DNA of 40,465 bases, taken from Paenibacillus validus NBRC 15382 (GTDB lineage: Bacteria > Bacillota > Bacilli > Paenibacillales > NBRC-103111). Below are positions 21,967 to 30,678 of this stretch, one piece after another. The notes under the pieces are model-generated. The model searched no databases. It had not been told where the DNA came from and saw only the letters and a list, made by a program, of their open reading frames with translations. Position numbers and translations under genes: made by a program. The stretch spans positions 1-40,465 of the forward strand of contig NZ_BIMH01000042.1 in assembly GCF_004000985.1 (NCBI RefSeq), written 5' to 3'. Within the stretch, counting starts at the first letter, position 1. Each line of letters starts with the position of its first letter.

Positions 21967-23865
21967 ATGACAAATAACAAGCTTTTATTCGATCATCATA
22001 TTGTATCAGACCATAACGGAACTATTCACATGAACAACGAGAGAATCATTTTATTATCATCATCCGCTTTCGGAACGTTTCGAAAGGACTTGATTGAAAA
22101 TATTGGAATGGACAGAATGAAGGGATTCCTGATCCGTTATGGCAGGGATCTGGGGGTAAAAGATGCGAAAAATGTTCTCGCTATGAATTTATCCTCGGTT
22201 GAAGAATCCATTATCATGGGACCGGACATTCACATGATTAAGGGATTTACCGGCGTTAACACAACAATGTTGAAAATTGAATATCTCCCGGATAAAACTG
22301 TGAAATCCATTCACATGGAAGGTATCTGGTATAACTCGTATGAAGCTGAAGACTACGTGTCGCGGTTGGGCTCCCCGGGTTGTTACACGTTAGTCGGCTA
22401 CGCTAGTGGGTATTTGTCTGCTATTTGCAACCACATTGTGATTGTAAAGGAATTAACTTGTGAAGGAATGGGGCATAAGGAATGTAGATGGGTGGGAAAA
22501 TCCCTTGACTTATGGGACGGGGAAGTGTATGACTTCCTACGCTATTATGAAGACACACCCATTGTTAAAGAATTGGAAATAACCTATGAAAAACTATTGG
22601 AAGAGCGCAACAATCTATCCCGAATATCTAACATTCATAAAAAATTAACGGAAGAAATTATCAACGGGAATGATCTGCAATCGATCGCCCATATCGTTTA
22701 TGAAACAACGGGCATTCCCTTGATCATTGAAGATGTCAATTTTCGCGCTTTCGCCTATTCAGGTTTAACGCCACAATTTTTTAAAGAGGCAAATGAAGAT
22801 TTTAAAGACTATATCCAAAAAAACAAGAAACCCGTTCATGATCCGAATGTGACGCCTAACGGTTCTTTTTTGCATTCGACATCGATCAATGCATCCTGCC
22901 ATTCTCGTTTGATCACGCCGATTTTCATTCGGGGAAAAATATCGGGTTATTGTTCATTTATATCTCAAAAAGTGAAAGAATATCCGGAATTCGACCTCGT
23001 TACTTTAGAGCGGATTGCCTCCGTTTGTTCGCTTTATCTGTTAAATGAAAAGACAAGCTTAGAATCGGCGGAACGGATGAAAGGACATTTCTTGGAGCGA
23101 ATTTTACAAGGGCAGTTTTCTTCAAAGCAAGATATTCTTAATCACGGCAGTTATATTAATTTTGATCTGGAGCAGCCGTTTTACATCGTTATCCTCAAGT
23201 ATCAAAATCAGCATGGGTATTTTGAGAATGAAATGCTAATATATGAAGAAATAATAGAAACGACCTTGCAATACTTTAAAAATAAGATGTGGAATGTATT
23301 AATGTGTCAACGTGGGAATAACATTGTGTTGCTTGTTCAAACGGAATCATTAGCTAATTTGGATATTTCAGCCTTATGTAACGGTGTTATCGAGCACTTA
23401 GCCCATATATTCAGAAAATACACCTTTCAGATCGGCGTCAGTTCGAAAGGGGAACAAATCGATCGCTCCATAGACTATTATGATGAAGCTATTGTCGCCT
23501 TGCGAATGAGTATGCCCAGCACAAAAAAAGTGGTTTTATTCGAATCTCTCGGTATAGTAGGGCTGTTGATTAACAATAAAAATGAGAGCGCTATCAAAAA
23601 AGCTGCGCGGCAGCTGCTAGGACCACTCTATTCGACTGATTGCAATAAAAATCCGGAATTGATTAAAACACTCTACATATTTTTGTCAAACGGCGGAAAT
23701 CTCGAACAAACAGCAAATGAGCTTTGTCTATCCATGAGTGGACTCCGCTATCGTATTCATAAGATCGAGACTCTTCTTGAACAAGAATTGCGTAATCCGG
23801 CCTTCAATTATCAACTGTATCTCATACTCCAGGCGTTACTTGTGATAGGCGAAATCGCAATTTAA
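21967..23865 (+). CDS. Aromatic-sensing regulator: XylR_N + V4R + GAF + PucR/CdaR-type HTH
   Basis: Probable phenol-responsive regulator of the meta-cleavage cluster. Residues about 5-125 match the XylR/DmpR effector-binding domain. Residues about 135-185 are a V4R module, GYASGYLSAI followed by KELTCEGMGHKECRWVGK, close to DmpR, with cysteines 154, 165 and 173 available for zinc. After a coiled linker (about 200-235) come a GAF-like domain (about 240-370), a CdaR GGDEF-like middle and a C-terminal PucR-family helix-turn-helix (NLEQTANELCLSMSGLRYRIHKIE). There is no AAA+ domain and no GAFTGA motif, so it cannot act through sigma-54 as XylR and DmpR do. It follows the tautomerase gene by about 130 bases and starts at ATG 21967 behind AAAAGGTG. 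Confidence 0.85.
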   Translation: MTNNKLLFDHHIVSDHNGTIHMNNERIILLSSSAFGTFRKDLIENIGMDRMKGFLIRYGRDLGVKDAKNVLAMNLSSVEESIIMGPDIHMIKGFTGVNTTMLKIEYLPDKTVKSIHMEGIWYNSYEAEDYVSRLGSPGCYTLVGYASGYLSAICNHIVIVKELTCEGMGHKECRWVGKSLDLWDGEVYDFLRYYEDTPIVKELEITYEKLLEERNNLSRISNIHKKLTEEIINGNDLQSIAHIVYETTGIPLIIEDVNFRAFAYSGLTPQFFKEANEDFKDYIQKNKKPVHDPNVTPNGSFLHSTSINASCHSRLITPIFIRGKISGYCSFISQKVKEYPEFDLVTLERIASVCSLYLLNEKTSLESAERMKGHFLERILQGQFSSKQDILNHGSYINFDLEQPFYIVILKYQNQHGYFENEMLIYEEIIETTLQYFKNKMWNVLMCQRGNNIVLLVQTESLANLDISALCNGVIEHLAHIFRKYTFQIGVSSKGEQIDRSIDYYDEAIVALRMSMPSTKKVVLFESLGIVGLLINNKNESAIKKAARQLLGPLYSTDCNKNPELIKTLYIFLSNGGNLEQTANELCLSMSGLRYRIHKIETLLEQELRNPAFNYQLYLILQALLVIGEIAI

Positions 23866-23996
23866 TATACATGGGATTGTTAGTTGAAAAATGAATAGAA
23901 ATGAGAGGGCTGATGCGGCGGCCTATTTTCTATGATGTTGAGGAATCAGGAAGCATAGCCGGTTATTCGAACAGTCTGGGGTCCCGCCAACATTTT

Positions 23997-24046
23997 ACCC
24001 AAAACATACGATATGACATTTTTCGTATAATAACCGAATTTTGGGT
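23997..24046. repeat. Nested 50-bp palindrome
   Basis: ACCCAAAA (23997-24004) pairs with TTTTGGGT (24039-24046), and inside it ATACGA (24006-24011) pairs with TCGTAT (24023-24028). It lies in the roughly 390-base gap between the aromatic regulator and the broken chemotaxis gene. It could be a terminator variant, an operator or a mobile-element end. Nothing else supportable is seen in this gap. Confidence 0.5.
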
Positions 24047-24257
24047 TCTAAACGCTATTCAACAGAAGAAAATTATACGTCTAACGTTTATGACTTAGGA
24101 TAGTCGGGAATTGGTAAGAAGATGCGCGGCGTTCCTAGGGCTTTAAATGACTGCCCACGCTAGCTTGACACTCAAAAGGCGAGAAGCTGAAAGTGAAAAA
24201 GTTCGTTCATTTTGCTACGATAAGCAAGATACCAAAAAAAAATTGCAGGTAGGAGCT

Positions 24258-25715
24258 ATGAAGCAACACCGTATGACATTGCCAATCCGTATCAAATTGC
24301 TTGCCAGCTTTCTAGTGATATCAGCCATGCTTGGTGTTGCAGGCAGTATTGCTTACGTGTACATGCAAATTGTAGACCGCAGTTATTCGGATCTTGTAAA
24401 TCGGAGGGCGTCGATTCTGCTTTATAGCGAAAGAAATGCAGGTTCAGGCGACCCAAATGAATAGTAGCGTACGTGATTACATGATTACGCGAGATTCGGT
24501 TGCTTTGGATAAAATGGATGCGGCCCAGAACCAATTGTTAAACTTGACTAGGGAAGCGTCCTCTATGGTGCATTCGGACGATAACAAGCGTTTGTTGCAG
24601 TATATGGAGGGTAACCTTCAAAAAATGGAACAAATCAAAGCGGAATTTGTCCGTTTAGTGCAGGCGTCTCCCGAACAATCGTTGCGTTACGCGACAGAGA
24701 ACTTTTTTCCACTTAGCCGTGATATCCGGGAGAAAAGTGACGAACTTGCTTCATTTCAACAAAGTCAAATGGAGGAAGCAAGTCTAGAAAATACGGATAC
24801 ACTCGAAAAGGCGCAAAATGTGGTTCTTCTTGTGTTGATCGTTTCGCTTGCCGCAGCGATCGGAATGGCGCTCTTTATTGCTTCACGCCTTTCTAAACCG
24901 CTTGTCGAGATGACCGCTGTCGCGCGACTGATTGCAGACGGGGATTTGACCAAAGACATTCCGGTCATTCGCAGCCGTGATGAAATGGGAAGCATGTCTG
25001 CGGCGTTTCAACAGATGGCGGCAAATTTACGTTCATTGATCCGGACGGTTTCTTTTAGTGCGGAAGGAGTATCCGCAAGCTCCCAGGAACTTGCAGCAAG
25101 CGCTGAACAATCGACGCAGGCGGCCCAGCAAATCACTCAAACGATTCAGGAAATTGCTTTCGGGGCGGAAAGTCAGGCCAAAGGAGCCGAATCGAATTCC
25201 AGAGCGGTTGGAGAGTTGTCGTCGGCGATTCAAAGTTTGGCCGAATCGACGGAAGTTATGCATGTATCGTCTCTGCAAACAGCCGCGAAAGCAGAATCGG
25301 GAAGTCAACTGCTGCGGCGTTTGTCCGATCATATGGAAGCTGTCCAGCAAGCCGTAATTGAATCATCCGGTCTAATGGACAACTTGCACGAACGGTTAAT
25401 CGAAATCGGAAACATTGTTGACCTGCTGCGGGAAATCGCAGCCCAGACCCAATTGCTTTCGCTTAACGCTTCCATTGAAGCAGCGAGAGCAGGAGAGGCT
25501 GGACAAGGGTTTGCCGCGGTTGCGGGAGAAGTGAAGAATTGGCGAACCAATACGAGCAATCGGCACAAGCCGTGGCAGCGATTTTGGAGGATATTTCGCT
25601 TCGATCCGGAAAAGTCTCGGATGCGAGATGCATTCCGGCGTCCGGGAAGTGGGAAGCGGCATGAAGGCCGCCCGCGATGTGGAACAAGCTTTCGTGGAGA
25701 TTCTAGAATCGCTTT
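24258..25715 (+). pseudogene. Broken methyl-accepting chemotaxis protein
   Basis: Remnant of a transmembrane chemoreceptor. ATG 24258 opens a frame with a first membrane helix (LLASFLVISAMLGVAGSIAYVY). A one-base insertion in the A-rich run near 24427-24436 shifts into a second frame with the ligand-binding helices, the second membrane helix ([21 protein letters not shown]), a HAMP domain and the signalling hairpin ([29 protein letters not shown]). A one-base loss near 25533-25537 then shifts to a third frame ([20 protein letters not shown]), which fades out near 25715 before the normal C-terminus. Both shifts lie in short homopolymers, so sequencing error is possible for them, but the missing C-terminus is not explained that way. 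It stands beside the phenol cluster and may once have guided movement toward aromatics. Confidence 0.85.
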
Positions 25716-25835
25716 CGTGTTTAATAAGGTCCGTTTCAACAACAGGACATCCCGTTCTCATATTAAATAATATCGTGATATCAAATGCACGCCCTGTCGT
25801 TAATTTGGATGATCAGGGCTGTTTTGTATCGGTTA

Positions 25836-26099
25836 ATGTCCGACCCCTATACAGAGAATGTGGCCCGCATTCCGGAGACTATGCAAAAAGGCAACGTCAC
25901 CGAGATCCGATTCGGCCAGGGAACTCTTGCTGGTGTAGAAGCAACGATTAGCCATACAAGGATGGGGACGGGAACCTCAAGGAGAAAAATTGTTCGAATG
26001 CCAACGTGTTCCACAACATTCCTCCCAAAAGAGAGTCAATGTCACCTCCTTTCTTCGCGTGCTCATTATAATTGTACTCGTAATCAGGAATGTGAATAA
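25836..26099 (+). other. Unassigned coding-like stretch after the broken chemoreceptor
   Basis: The frame beginning MSDPYTENVARIPETM and continuing through GNVTEIRFGQGTLAGVEATI looks like genuine protein for roughly 45 residues and then becomes low-quality sequence. I do not recognise the family, and there is no ribosome-binding site. It may be the tail of a truncated gene joined here when the chemoreceptor lost its end. Confidence 0.3.
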
Positions 26100-26135
26100 T
26101 CCTAGTAATAAAATCGGAAAAGAATGAAAAAAGTA

Positions 26136-26165
26136 TTGCATCATTAAAATTAATTATGTTATGAT
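26136..26165 (+). promoter_or_regulatory. Candidate sigma-A promoter of the MFS-monooxygenase operon
   Basis: TTGCAT (26136-26141) and TATGAT (26160-26165) are 18 bases apart. Transcription starting near 26172 would give a leader of about 200 bases that contains the 45-bp repeats and the terminator-like hairpin. Confidence 0.5.
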
Positions 26166-26192
26166 TCTTTACAAATAAATAATAAGGCTTCC

Positions 26193-26282
26193 TAATGCGG
26201 ACCGACCATTCAACTGGAGGTCTCATTCTCTCGAAGTTAATGTGGATCGAACATACAAATGGAGGTCTCATTTTCTTAAAGG
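26193..26282 (+). repeat. Two tandem 45-bp direct repeats in an mRNA leader
   Basis: Copies at 26193-26237 and 26238-26282 are identical at 36 of 45 positions by my count. The invariant part is ATGGAGGTCTCATT-like at the end of each copy. Each also begins with a dyad-like ATGNGGAYCGANCAT. The second copy supplies the 5' arm of the terminator that follows. Confidence 0.75.
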
Positions 26283-26303
26283 GGGAATGAGGCCTCTTTT
26301 TAT
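26262..26303 (+). terminator. Intrinsic terminator or attenuator ahead of the MFS gene
   Basis: GAGGTCTCATT (26262-26272) pairs with AATGAGGCCTC (26286-26296) over 11 bp with one G-U pair, followed by TTTTTATTATTTTT. It is about 80 bases upstream of the MFS start codon, inside the likely leader. An identical copy of the 5' arm lies at 26217-26227. Confidence 0.8.
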
Positions 26304-26379
26304 TATTTTTTAAATAAGTATATTCGTATTTGAAATTGTTAATGGGTCGTTCAAAGCTTTTTACTGGGAGGAAGTTAAT

Positions 26380-27639
26380 GTGGGCACAAAGTTTATGATG
26401 AACTCACGTCAAAAAAGGATGTGGCCCATTCTCATATTGGGAGCTTTTTTTGAAGGCTTCGATGATGCGGTAATTAATATAGCTCTGCCGTATATAATGA
26501 AAGATTTTGGAATAACGACACAGATGTCCGGGTATGCCCTTTCCATCATTGCCGTTGGAACGATGGTTGCATTCTTCGTATCTCGAATGGCAGACACGAT
26601 CGGACGTCGCCAGGTTTTTTTATCAAGTGTTTATATGTATTCAATTTGTAGTCTAGTCACAGCTTTCGCACCTAATATTGAGGTTTTTATTTTCCTGCAG
26701 TTTGTTGCACGTATTTTCTTAATCGGTTGCTGGTCTGTCGGGTATGTCATTCTCTGTGAGGAGTTTTCAACAGAACATCGAGGAAGTGCTGTTGGACGAT
26801 TCCAGCTTACAGCGGTTTTTGGTGCTTTGTTGATTGGAATCCTGCTTCCCATCATAACGAAGCTTGGGCTAAGTTGGCGAGTACTTTACATTGTTGGAGC
26901 ATTTCCGATGATTCCTGTATTCCTGCTTAGAAAGAGACTGCCTGAAACAGAGGCTTTCCTGCAATTGCAAGAGGAGAAGAAACTCGGTAAAAAGCTCCCG
27001 AAAGGAGACTTTTTCGGACCTTGGAAAAGCCCTTATATCAAATACACGGTGGTCATGTCCATCGTATGGGTATTTCTCTATTTCGGAATCAAAGGTACTT
27101 TAAATTTCTTTACCTTAAGGGTTGTAAACGAATTGAACTGGACCCCAAACATGGTGAGCATCGGCTTATTGACTCAAACCATTACGGCAATGCTTGTCAT
27201 TGCTTTGAATGGCAAGCTGATGGATCGTATCGGACGCAAGCGTGCCGCGACGATCATTATCATCGTTGGATGTATATGTAGTGTTTTAATGTTCACCCTT
27301 CATAATTTTTACGCTGTGCTCATCTGTAGCATTATCTCAGCTGGTTTCGTGAACTCTTACCTCATTGTCGGATCAACGCTGACCAATGAGCTCTTTCCCA
27401 CTGAAATTCGTGCGAGTGCAATGGCCTGGGCAAATAACATCGTTGGCCGCTTAGGGCAAATCTTAGTCCCTACTGTTGTTACAACAATCGCCCTATCGCT
27501 CGGCTTAGGGAATGCCGCTGCCCTAGCTGTAAGCTTACCGATCATTTCCCTTATTCTTATCCTGGTTTTCTTACAGGATACGGGTAAGAAATCCATAAAT
27601 AAGCCTCTCGAAAATAAGGGAATAACGGAAAATAGCTGA
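26380..27639 (+). CDS. MFS transporter (sugar/aromatic-acid porter type)
   Basis: Twelve-helix major facilitator, 419 residues. The loop-2 motif is RMADTIGRRQVF and its counterpart in the second half is GKLMDRIGRKRAA. The first helix has FEGFDDAVINIALPYI, an acidic pair typical of organic-acid/proton symporters. A conserved NELFPTEIRASAMAWAN lies near the C-terminus. GTG 26380 follows GGGAGG with 8-base spacing; an out-of-frame ATG overlaps it at 26378. It is first in an operon with the flavin monooxygenase and aldehyde dehydrogenase (gaps of 31 and 19 bases), so it probably imports their substrate, whose identity is unknown. Confidence 0.9.
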   Translation: MGTKFMMNSRQKRMWPILILGAFFEGFDDAVINIALPYIMKDFGITTQMSGYALSIIAVGTMVAFFVSRMADTIGRRQVFLSSVYMYSICSLVTAFAPNIEVFIFLQFVARIFLIGCWSVGYVILCEEFSTEHRGSAVGRFQLTAVFGALLIGILLPIITKLGLSWRVLYIVGAFPMIPVFLLRKRLPETEAFLQLQEEKKLGKKLPKGDFFGPWKSPYIKYTVVMSIVWVFLYFGIKGTLNFFTLRVVNELNWTPNMVSIGLLTQTITAMLVIALNGKLMDRIGRKRAATIIIIVGCICSVLMFTLHNFYAVLICSIISAGFVNSYLIVGSTLTNELFPTEIRASAMAWANNIVGRLGQILVPTVVTTIALSLGLGNAAALAVSLPIISLILILVFLQDTGKKSINKPLENKGITENS

Positions 27640-27670
27640 CTATATAAAGAGATTAAAGGAGCAAGCAAAA

Positions 27671-29026
27671 ATGAGTAAAAAAATGAGTTTAGGATTATTC
27701 ATTCAGTTACCTGGGCAACATTTAGCAAGTTGGAGACATCCGTCATCACAGTCACATCGTAATTATGATATCGATTATTTTATTGAAATTGCACAAATAG
27801 CAGAGCGTGGTAAATTTGATATGTTATTTATTGCCGATTCGGTAGCTCGTCCCATTCATGAAAATTCGTATTCCGAATTAAAACTAGATCCATTAATGAT
27901 TTTGGCAGCTGTCTCAAGTGCTACGAAAAAAATCGGGCTTACCGTTACAGCATCAACGACTTACAATGAGCCGTTTCATATCGCAAGGAAATTTGGTTCT
28001 CTGGATCATATATCAAAAGGACGAGCAGGTTGGAATGTCGTTACATCTGCCAACGATTTAGAAGCGACTGTCTATGGAAAAGAAGAACATTTGTCACATG
28101 CTGATCGATATGAACGCGCTGAAGAATTTCTAGATGTAGTGAAGAAATTTTGGTTCTCCATTGAAGGGGATGCGGTTGTTGCAAATAAAGAAACCGGTCA
28201 ATTCATTGAAGTATCCAAAGTTCATCCCGTCAAACATGAAGGTAAATGGTTTAAAGTAAGTGGATTATTAGATGCACCGGCACCACCGCAAGGACATCCG
28301 GTAATCATTCAAGCTGGATCATCAGAGGCAGGTAAAGAACTCGCTGCCAGAACAGCTGAAGTTATATTTACAGCCTGCCAATCCTTGCAGCATGCACAAG
28401 CATTTTATGAAGATCTGAAAGGTCGTCTAGCTAAATATAATCGTGAGCGTGATGACGTAAAGATTATGCCGGGGGTATATATTACGGTTGCAAAGTCTGA
28501 AGAAGAGGCACGTCAAAAGCGTGAAGAGCTAAATAAATTGATTATGCCAGGTGCTGGGCTTCTGTTTTTATCCGAATTTACACAAATCGACTTTAGAGGA
28601 TTTAATCCAGATGATCCATTCCCAGATTATGATACATATGCGGATCCTACAAATCCACGAGTTCGTTATAAAATTATTTGCGATATTGCCAAACATGAGG
28701 GATTAAAAACGCTGCGTGATATATATGAACGCATTTCTTCAGCGCGTGGACATTTTGAAGTAATAGGAACACCTGAACAAATTGCAGATCAGTTAGAAGA
28801 GTGGTTTGTTAAAGGGGGGGCAGACGGATTCAATATTATCCCGCCAACCTTCCCGGAAGACTTAAATCTTATTGTCGATTATGTCATACCAGAGTTACAA
28901 AGACGAGGTCTATTTAGAGAAGAGTATGAGGGAGATACGCTGCGCAGTCATTTAGGACTAAAAATTCCGGAAAACCCTAATACAAAAAAACATAAAAATC
29001 AACAAGTAGCGCCTAGTTTTCAATAA
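27671..29026 (+). CDS. LLM-class flavin monooxygenase (NtaA/SnaA/DszA family)
   Basis: FMNH2-dependent monooxygenase with a bacterial-luciferase-like barrel, 451 residues. Family features are the LASWRHPSSQSHRNYDIDYF opening, FDMLFIADS, SRKF/ARKFGSLDHISKGRAGWNVVTS, the DRYERAEEFLDVVKKFW segment, KVHPVKHEGKWFKVSGLLDAP and PVIIQAGSSEAGKELAA. Such enzymes oxidise chelators, sulfones or long-chain alkanes with reduced flavin from a separate reductase; no reductase gene is adjacent. The start at ATG 27671 follows AAAGGAG. The coding sequence is visibly more AT-rich than the core genes after 34 kb, suggesting acquired DNA. The next gene would oxidise an aldehyde product. Confidence 0.92.
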   Translation: MSKKMSLGLFIQLPGQHLASWRHPSSQSHRNYDIDYFIEIAQIAERGKFDMLFIADSVARPIHENSYSELKLDPLMILAAVSSATKKIGLTVTASTTYNEPFHIARKFGSLDHISKGRAGWNVVTSANDLEATVYGKEEHLSHADRYERAEEFLDVVKKFWFSIEGDAVVANKETGQFIEVSKVHPVKHEGKWFKVSGLLDAPAPPQGHPVIIQAGSSEAGKELAARTAEVIFTACQSLQHAQAFYEDLKGRLAKYNRERDDVKIMPGVYITVAKSEEEARQKREELNKLIMPGAGLLFLSEFTQIDFRGFNPDDPFPDYDTYADPTNPRVRYKIICDIAKHEGLKTLRDIYERISSARGHFEVIGTPEQIADQLEEWFVKGGADGFNIIPPTFPEDLNLIVDYVIPELQRRGLFREEYEGDTLRSHLGLKIPENPNTKKHKNQQVAPSFQ

Positions 29027-29045
29027 ATGATCAAGGGGGAAATAT

Positions 29046-30434
29046 ATGGTTTTGAACGTACAATCTGTTGAACAAATGATATTAGAACAAAAAAAATATT
29101 TCTATAGCGGCGCTACAAAAGATATTGAATTTCGCAAAGAACAGCTAATAAAATTAAAAACTGCTATTCAAACAAATGAGAAGGAAATCATTGACGCCTT
29201 ATATAAGGATTTGCGAAAAAGTGAATTTGAAGCGTATGCAACAGAAGTTGGTTTGGTTTTAAATAGTATAAGTCATATGATTAAGCATATAGATAAATGG
29301 GTCAAACCTGTCCAGGTAAAGACACCCCTGCAGTTCCAACCGGGAAAAAGTTTTATTGTACGAGATCCATACGGGGCCGTATTAATTATCGGACCCTTTA
29401 ATTATCCTTTCCAACTTGTGATTGAACCTTTATTAGGGGCCATCATTGGCGGAAATACGGCAATTATTAAACCATCGGAATTATCGATTCACACAACTGC
29501 TATTATTAAAAAAATTGTAGAAGAGATCTTTGAAGAAAAGTATATACGAATAGTCGAAGGTGAAAAAGAACTCGTTCAACAATTAATTCATGCACCATTT
29601 GACTACATCTTTTTCACAGGCAGTATTGAGGTTGGCAAAATTGTGATGCGCGCGGCGGCCGAGCGTTTAACCCCGATTTCATTGGAGTTAGGTGGTAAAA
29701 GCCCTGTGATTGTTGACGAAACAGCAAATTTAGGTATCGCAGCGAAACGAATTATTTGGGGGAAATTCACCAATGCCGGGCAGTCCTGTGTAGCACCTGA
29801 TTACTTGTTCGTCCATGCGTCCATTTATGAAAAATTCATTGAAAAGCTGAAAAAAACAATTGAACAATATTATGGAGAAAACCCACAAAAGAGCCCTGAT
29901 TTCGGGCGGATTATTAATGAACGTCATTTTCAAAGGATTGAACAAGTATTAGAAGCAGATGCACATCTTATTACATTTGGAGGTCAAAAAGATATCTCGG
30001 ATTTATACATGGCTCCTACTTTATTAGAAGGTGTCACTTGGGAAAGCAAAGTGATGGAATCGGAGATTTTTGGACCTATCTTACCGATTATGAAATATAC
30101 AGACATAACACAGGCCATTCATGAAATTCGACAGTTAACCAAACCATTAGCAGCTTATTTATTCTCTGAAAATGAGCAAGCCGTCCAATTCTTCCTTCAA
30201 GAGCTTCCTTTTGGTGGAGGTAGTATTAACGACACCATGTCTCACGTGGGTAATGTTTATTTACCCTTCGGTGGAGTTGGTTCTTCAGGAATGAATGTGT
30301 ATCACGGAAAGGCTAGTTATGAAAGCTTCACACATCCGAAATCCATTTTAAAACGCTCGACCAAGCTAGCGAGTGACTTATCATATCCGCCCTATAAAGA
30401 AAAGGTAAAGCTTGTGAGAAAGATTATTAAATAA
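29046..30434 (+). CDS. Aldehyde dehydrogenase, class 3/fatty-aldehyde type (AldX/YwdH-like)
   Basis: NAD(P)-dependent oxidation of medium- or long-chain or aromatic aldehydes. The 462-residue length without the N-terminal extension of class 1/2 enzymes, and the motifs [37 protein letters not shown] (general base Glu) and NAGQSCVAPDY (nucleophile Cys), place it in the ALDH3 group. ATG 29046 follows AAGGGGG. It lies 19 bases behind the flavin monooxygenase gene and is AT-rich like it. A C-terminal basic and hydrophobic tail (YKEKVKLVRKIIK) may help membrane contact. A small hairpin (GTCC/GGAC) and T-run near 30448-30475 could end the transcript. Confidence 0.92.
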   Translation: MVLNVQSVEQMILEQKKYFYSGATKDIEFRKEQLIKLKTAIQTNEKEIIDALYKDLRKSEFEAYATEVGLVLNSISHMIKHIDKWVKPVQVKTPLQFQPGKSFIVRDPYGAVLIIGPFNYPFQLVIEPLLGAIIGGNTAIIKPSELSIHTTAIIKKIVEEIFEEKYIRIVEGEKELVQQLIHAPFDYIFFTGSIEVGKIVMRAAAERLTPISLELGGKSPVIVDETANLGIAAKRIIWGKFTNAGQSCVAPDYLFVHASIYEKFIEKLKKTIEQYYGENPQKSPDFGRIINERHFQRIEQVLEADAHLITFGGQKDISDLYMAPTLLEGVTWESKVMESEIFGPILPIMKYTDITQAIHEIRQLTKPLAAYLFSENEQAVQFFLQELPFGGGSINDTMSHVGNVYLPFGGVGSSGMNVYHGKASYESFTHPKSILKRSTKLASDLSYPPYKEKVKLVRKIIK

Positions 30435-30549
30435 AGGATGTCCAGCGGCGTCGGACACGGTATAGTTTTTTTCATTCTATTGAGGTATGCTATATTTGAA
30501 TGTGAAATACAAGAAATTCCAAGAAAAAAGTAGGTGCTGCCCCAAGACA

Positions 30550-30654
30550 ACGTCACCGTATTTGCTGCAACATGCTTACAATCCGGCAGATGGGTTCCCT
30601 TGGTCGGATGAGGCTTTTGAAATTGCAAAGCGCGATAATAAACCTATTTTCTAG
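30550..30654 (+). pseudogene. Fragment of a DUF255/YyaL-type thioredoxin-domain protein
   Basis: The frame reads [18 protein letters not shown] and continues [16 protein letters not shown], then a TAG stop. This is the unmistakable N-terminal block of YyaL-type (DUF255) proteins, which are several hundred residues long. Here only about 33 residues remain, without the following Cys-containing motif and without a start codon. A deletion or insertion has removed the rest. It lies in the gap just before the aldo/keto reductase. Confidence 0.85.
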
Positions 30655-30678
30655 TATTACTGGAAGGAGTGATTAGTT

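Noticed and set aside
23901..24098. A 65-codon frame after the aromatic regulator
   Set aside because: It has no recognisable motif or good ribosome-binding site, and the nested palindrome lies within it.
26193..26282. The 45-bp repeats as a CRISPR array
   Set aside because: Only two adjoining copies, diverged from each other, with no spacers and no cas genes.
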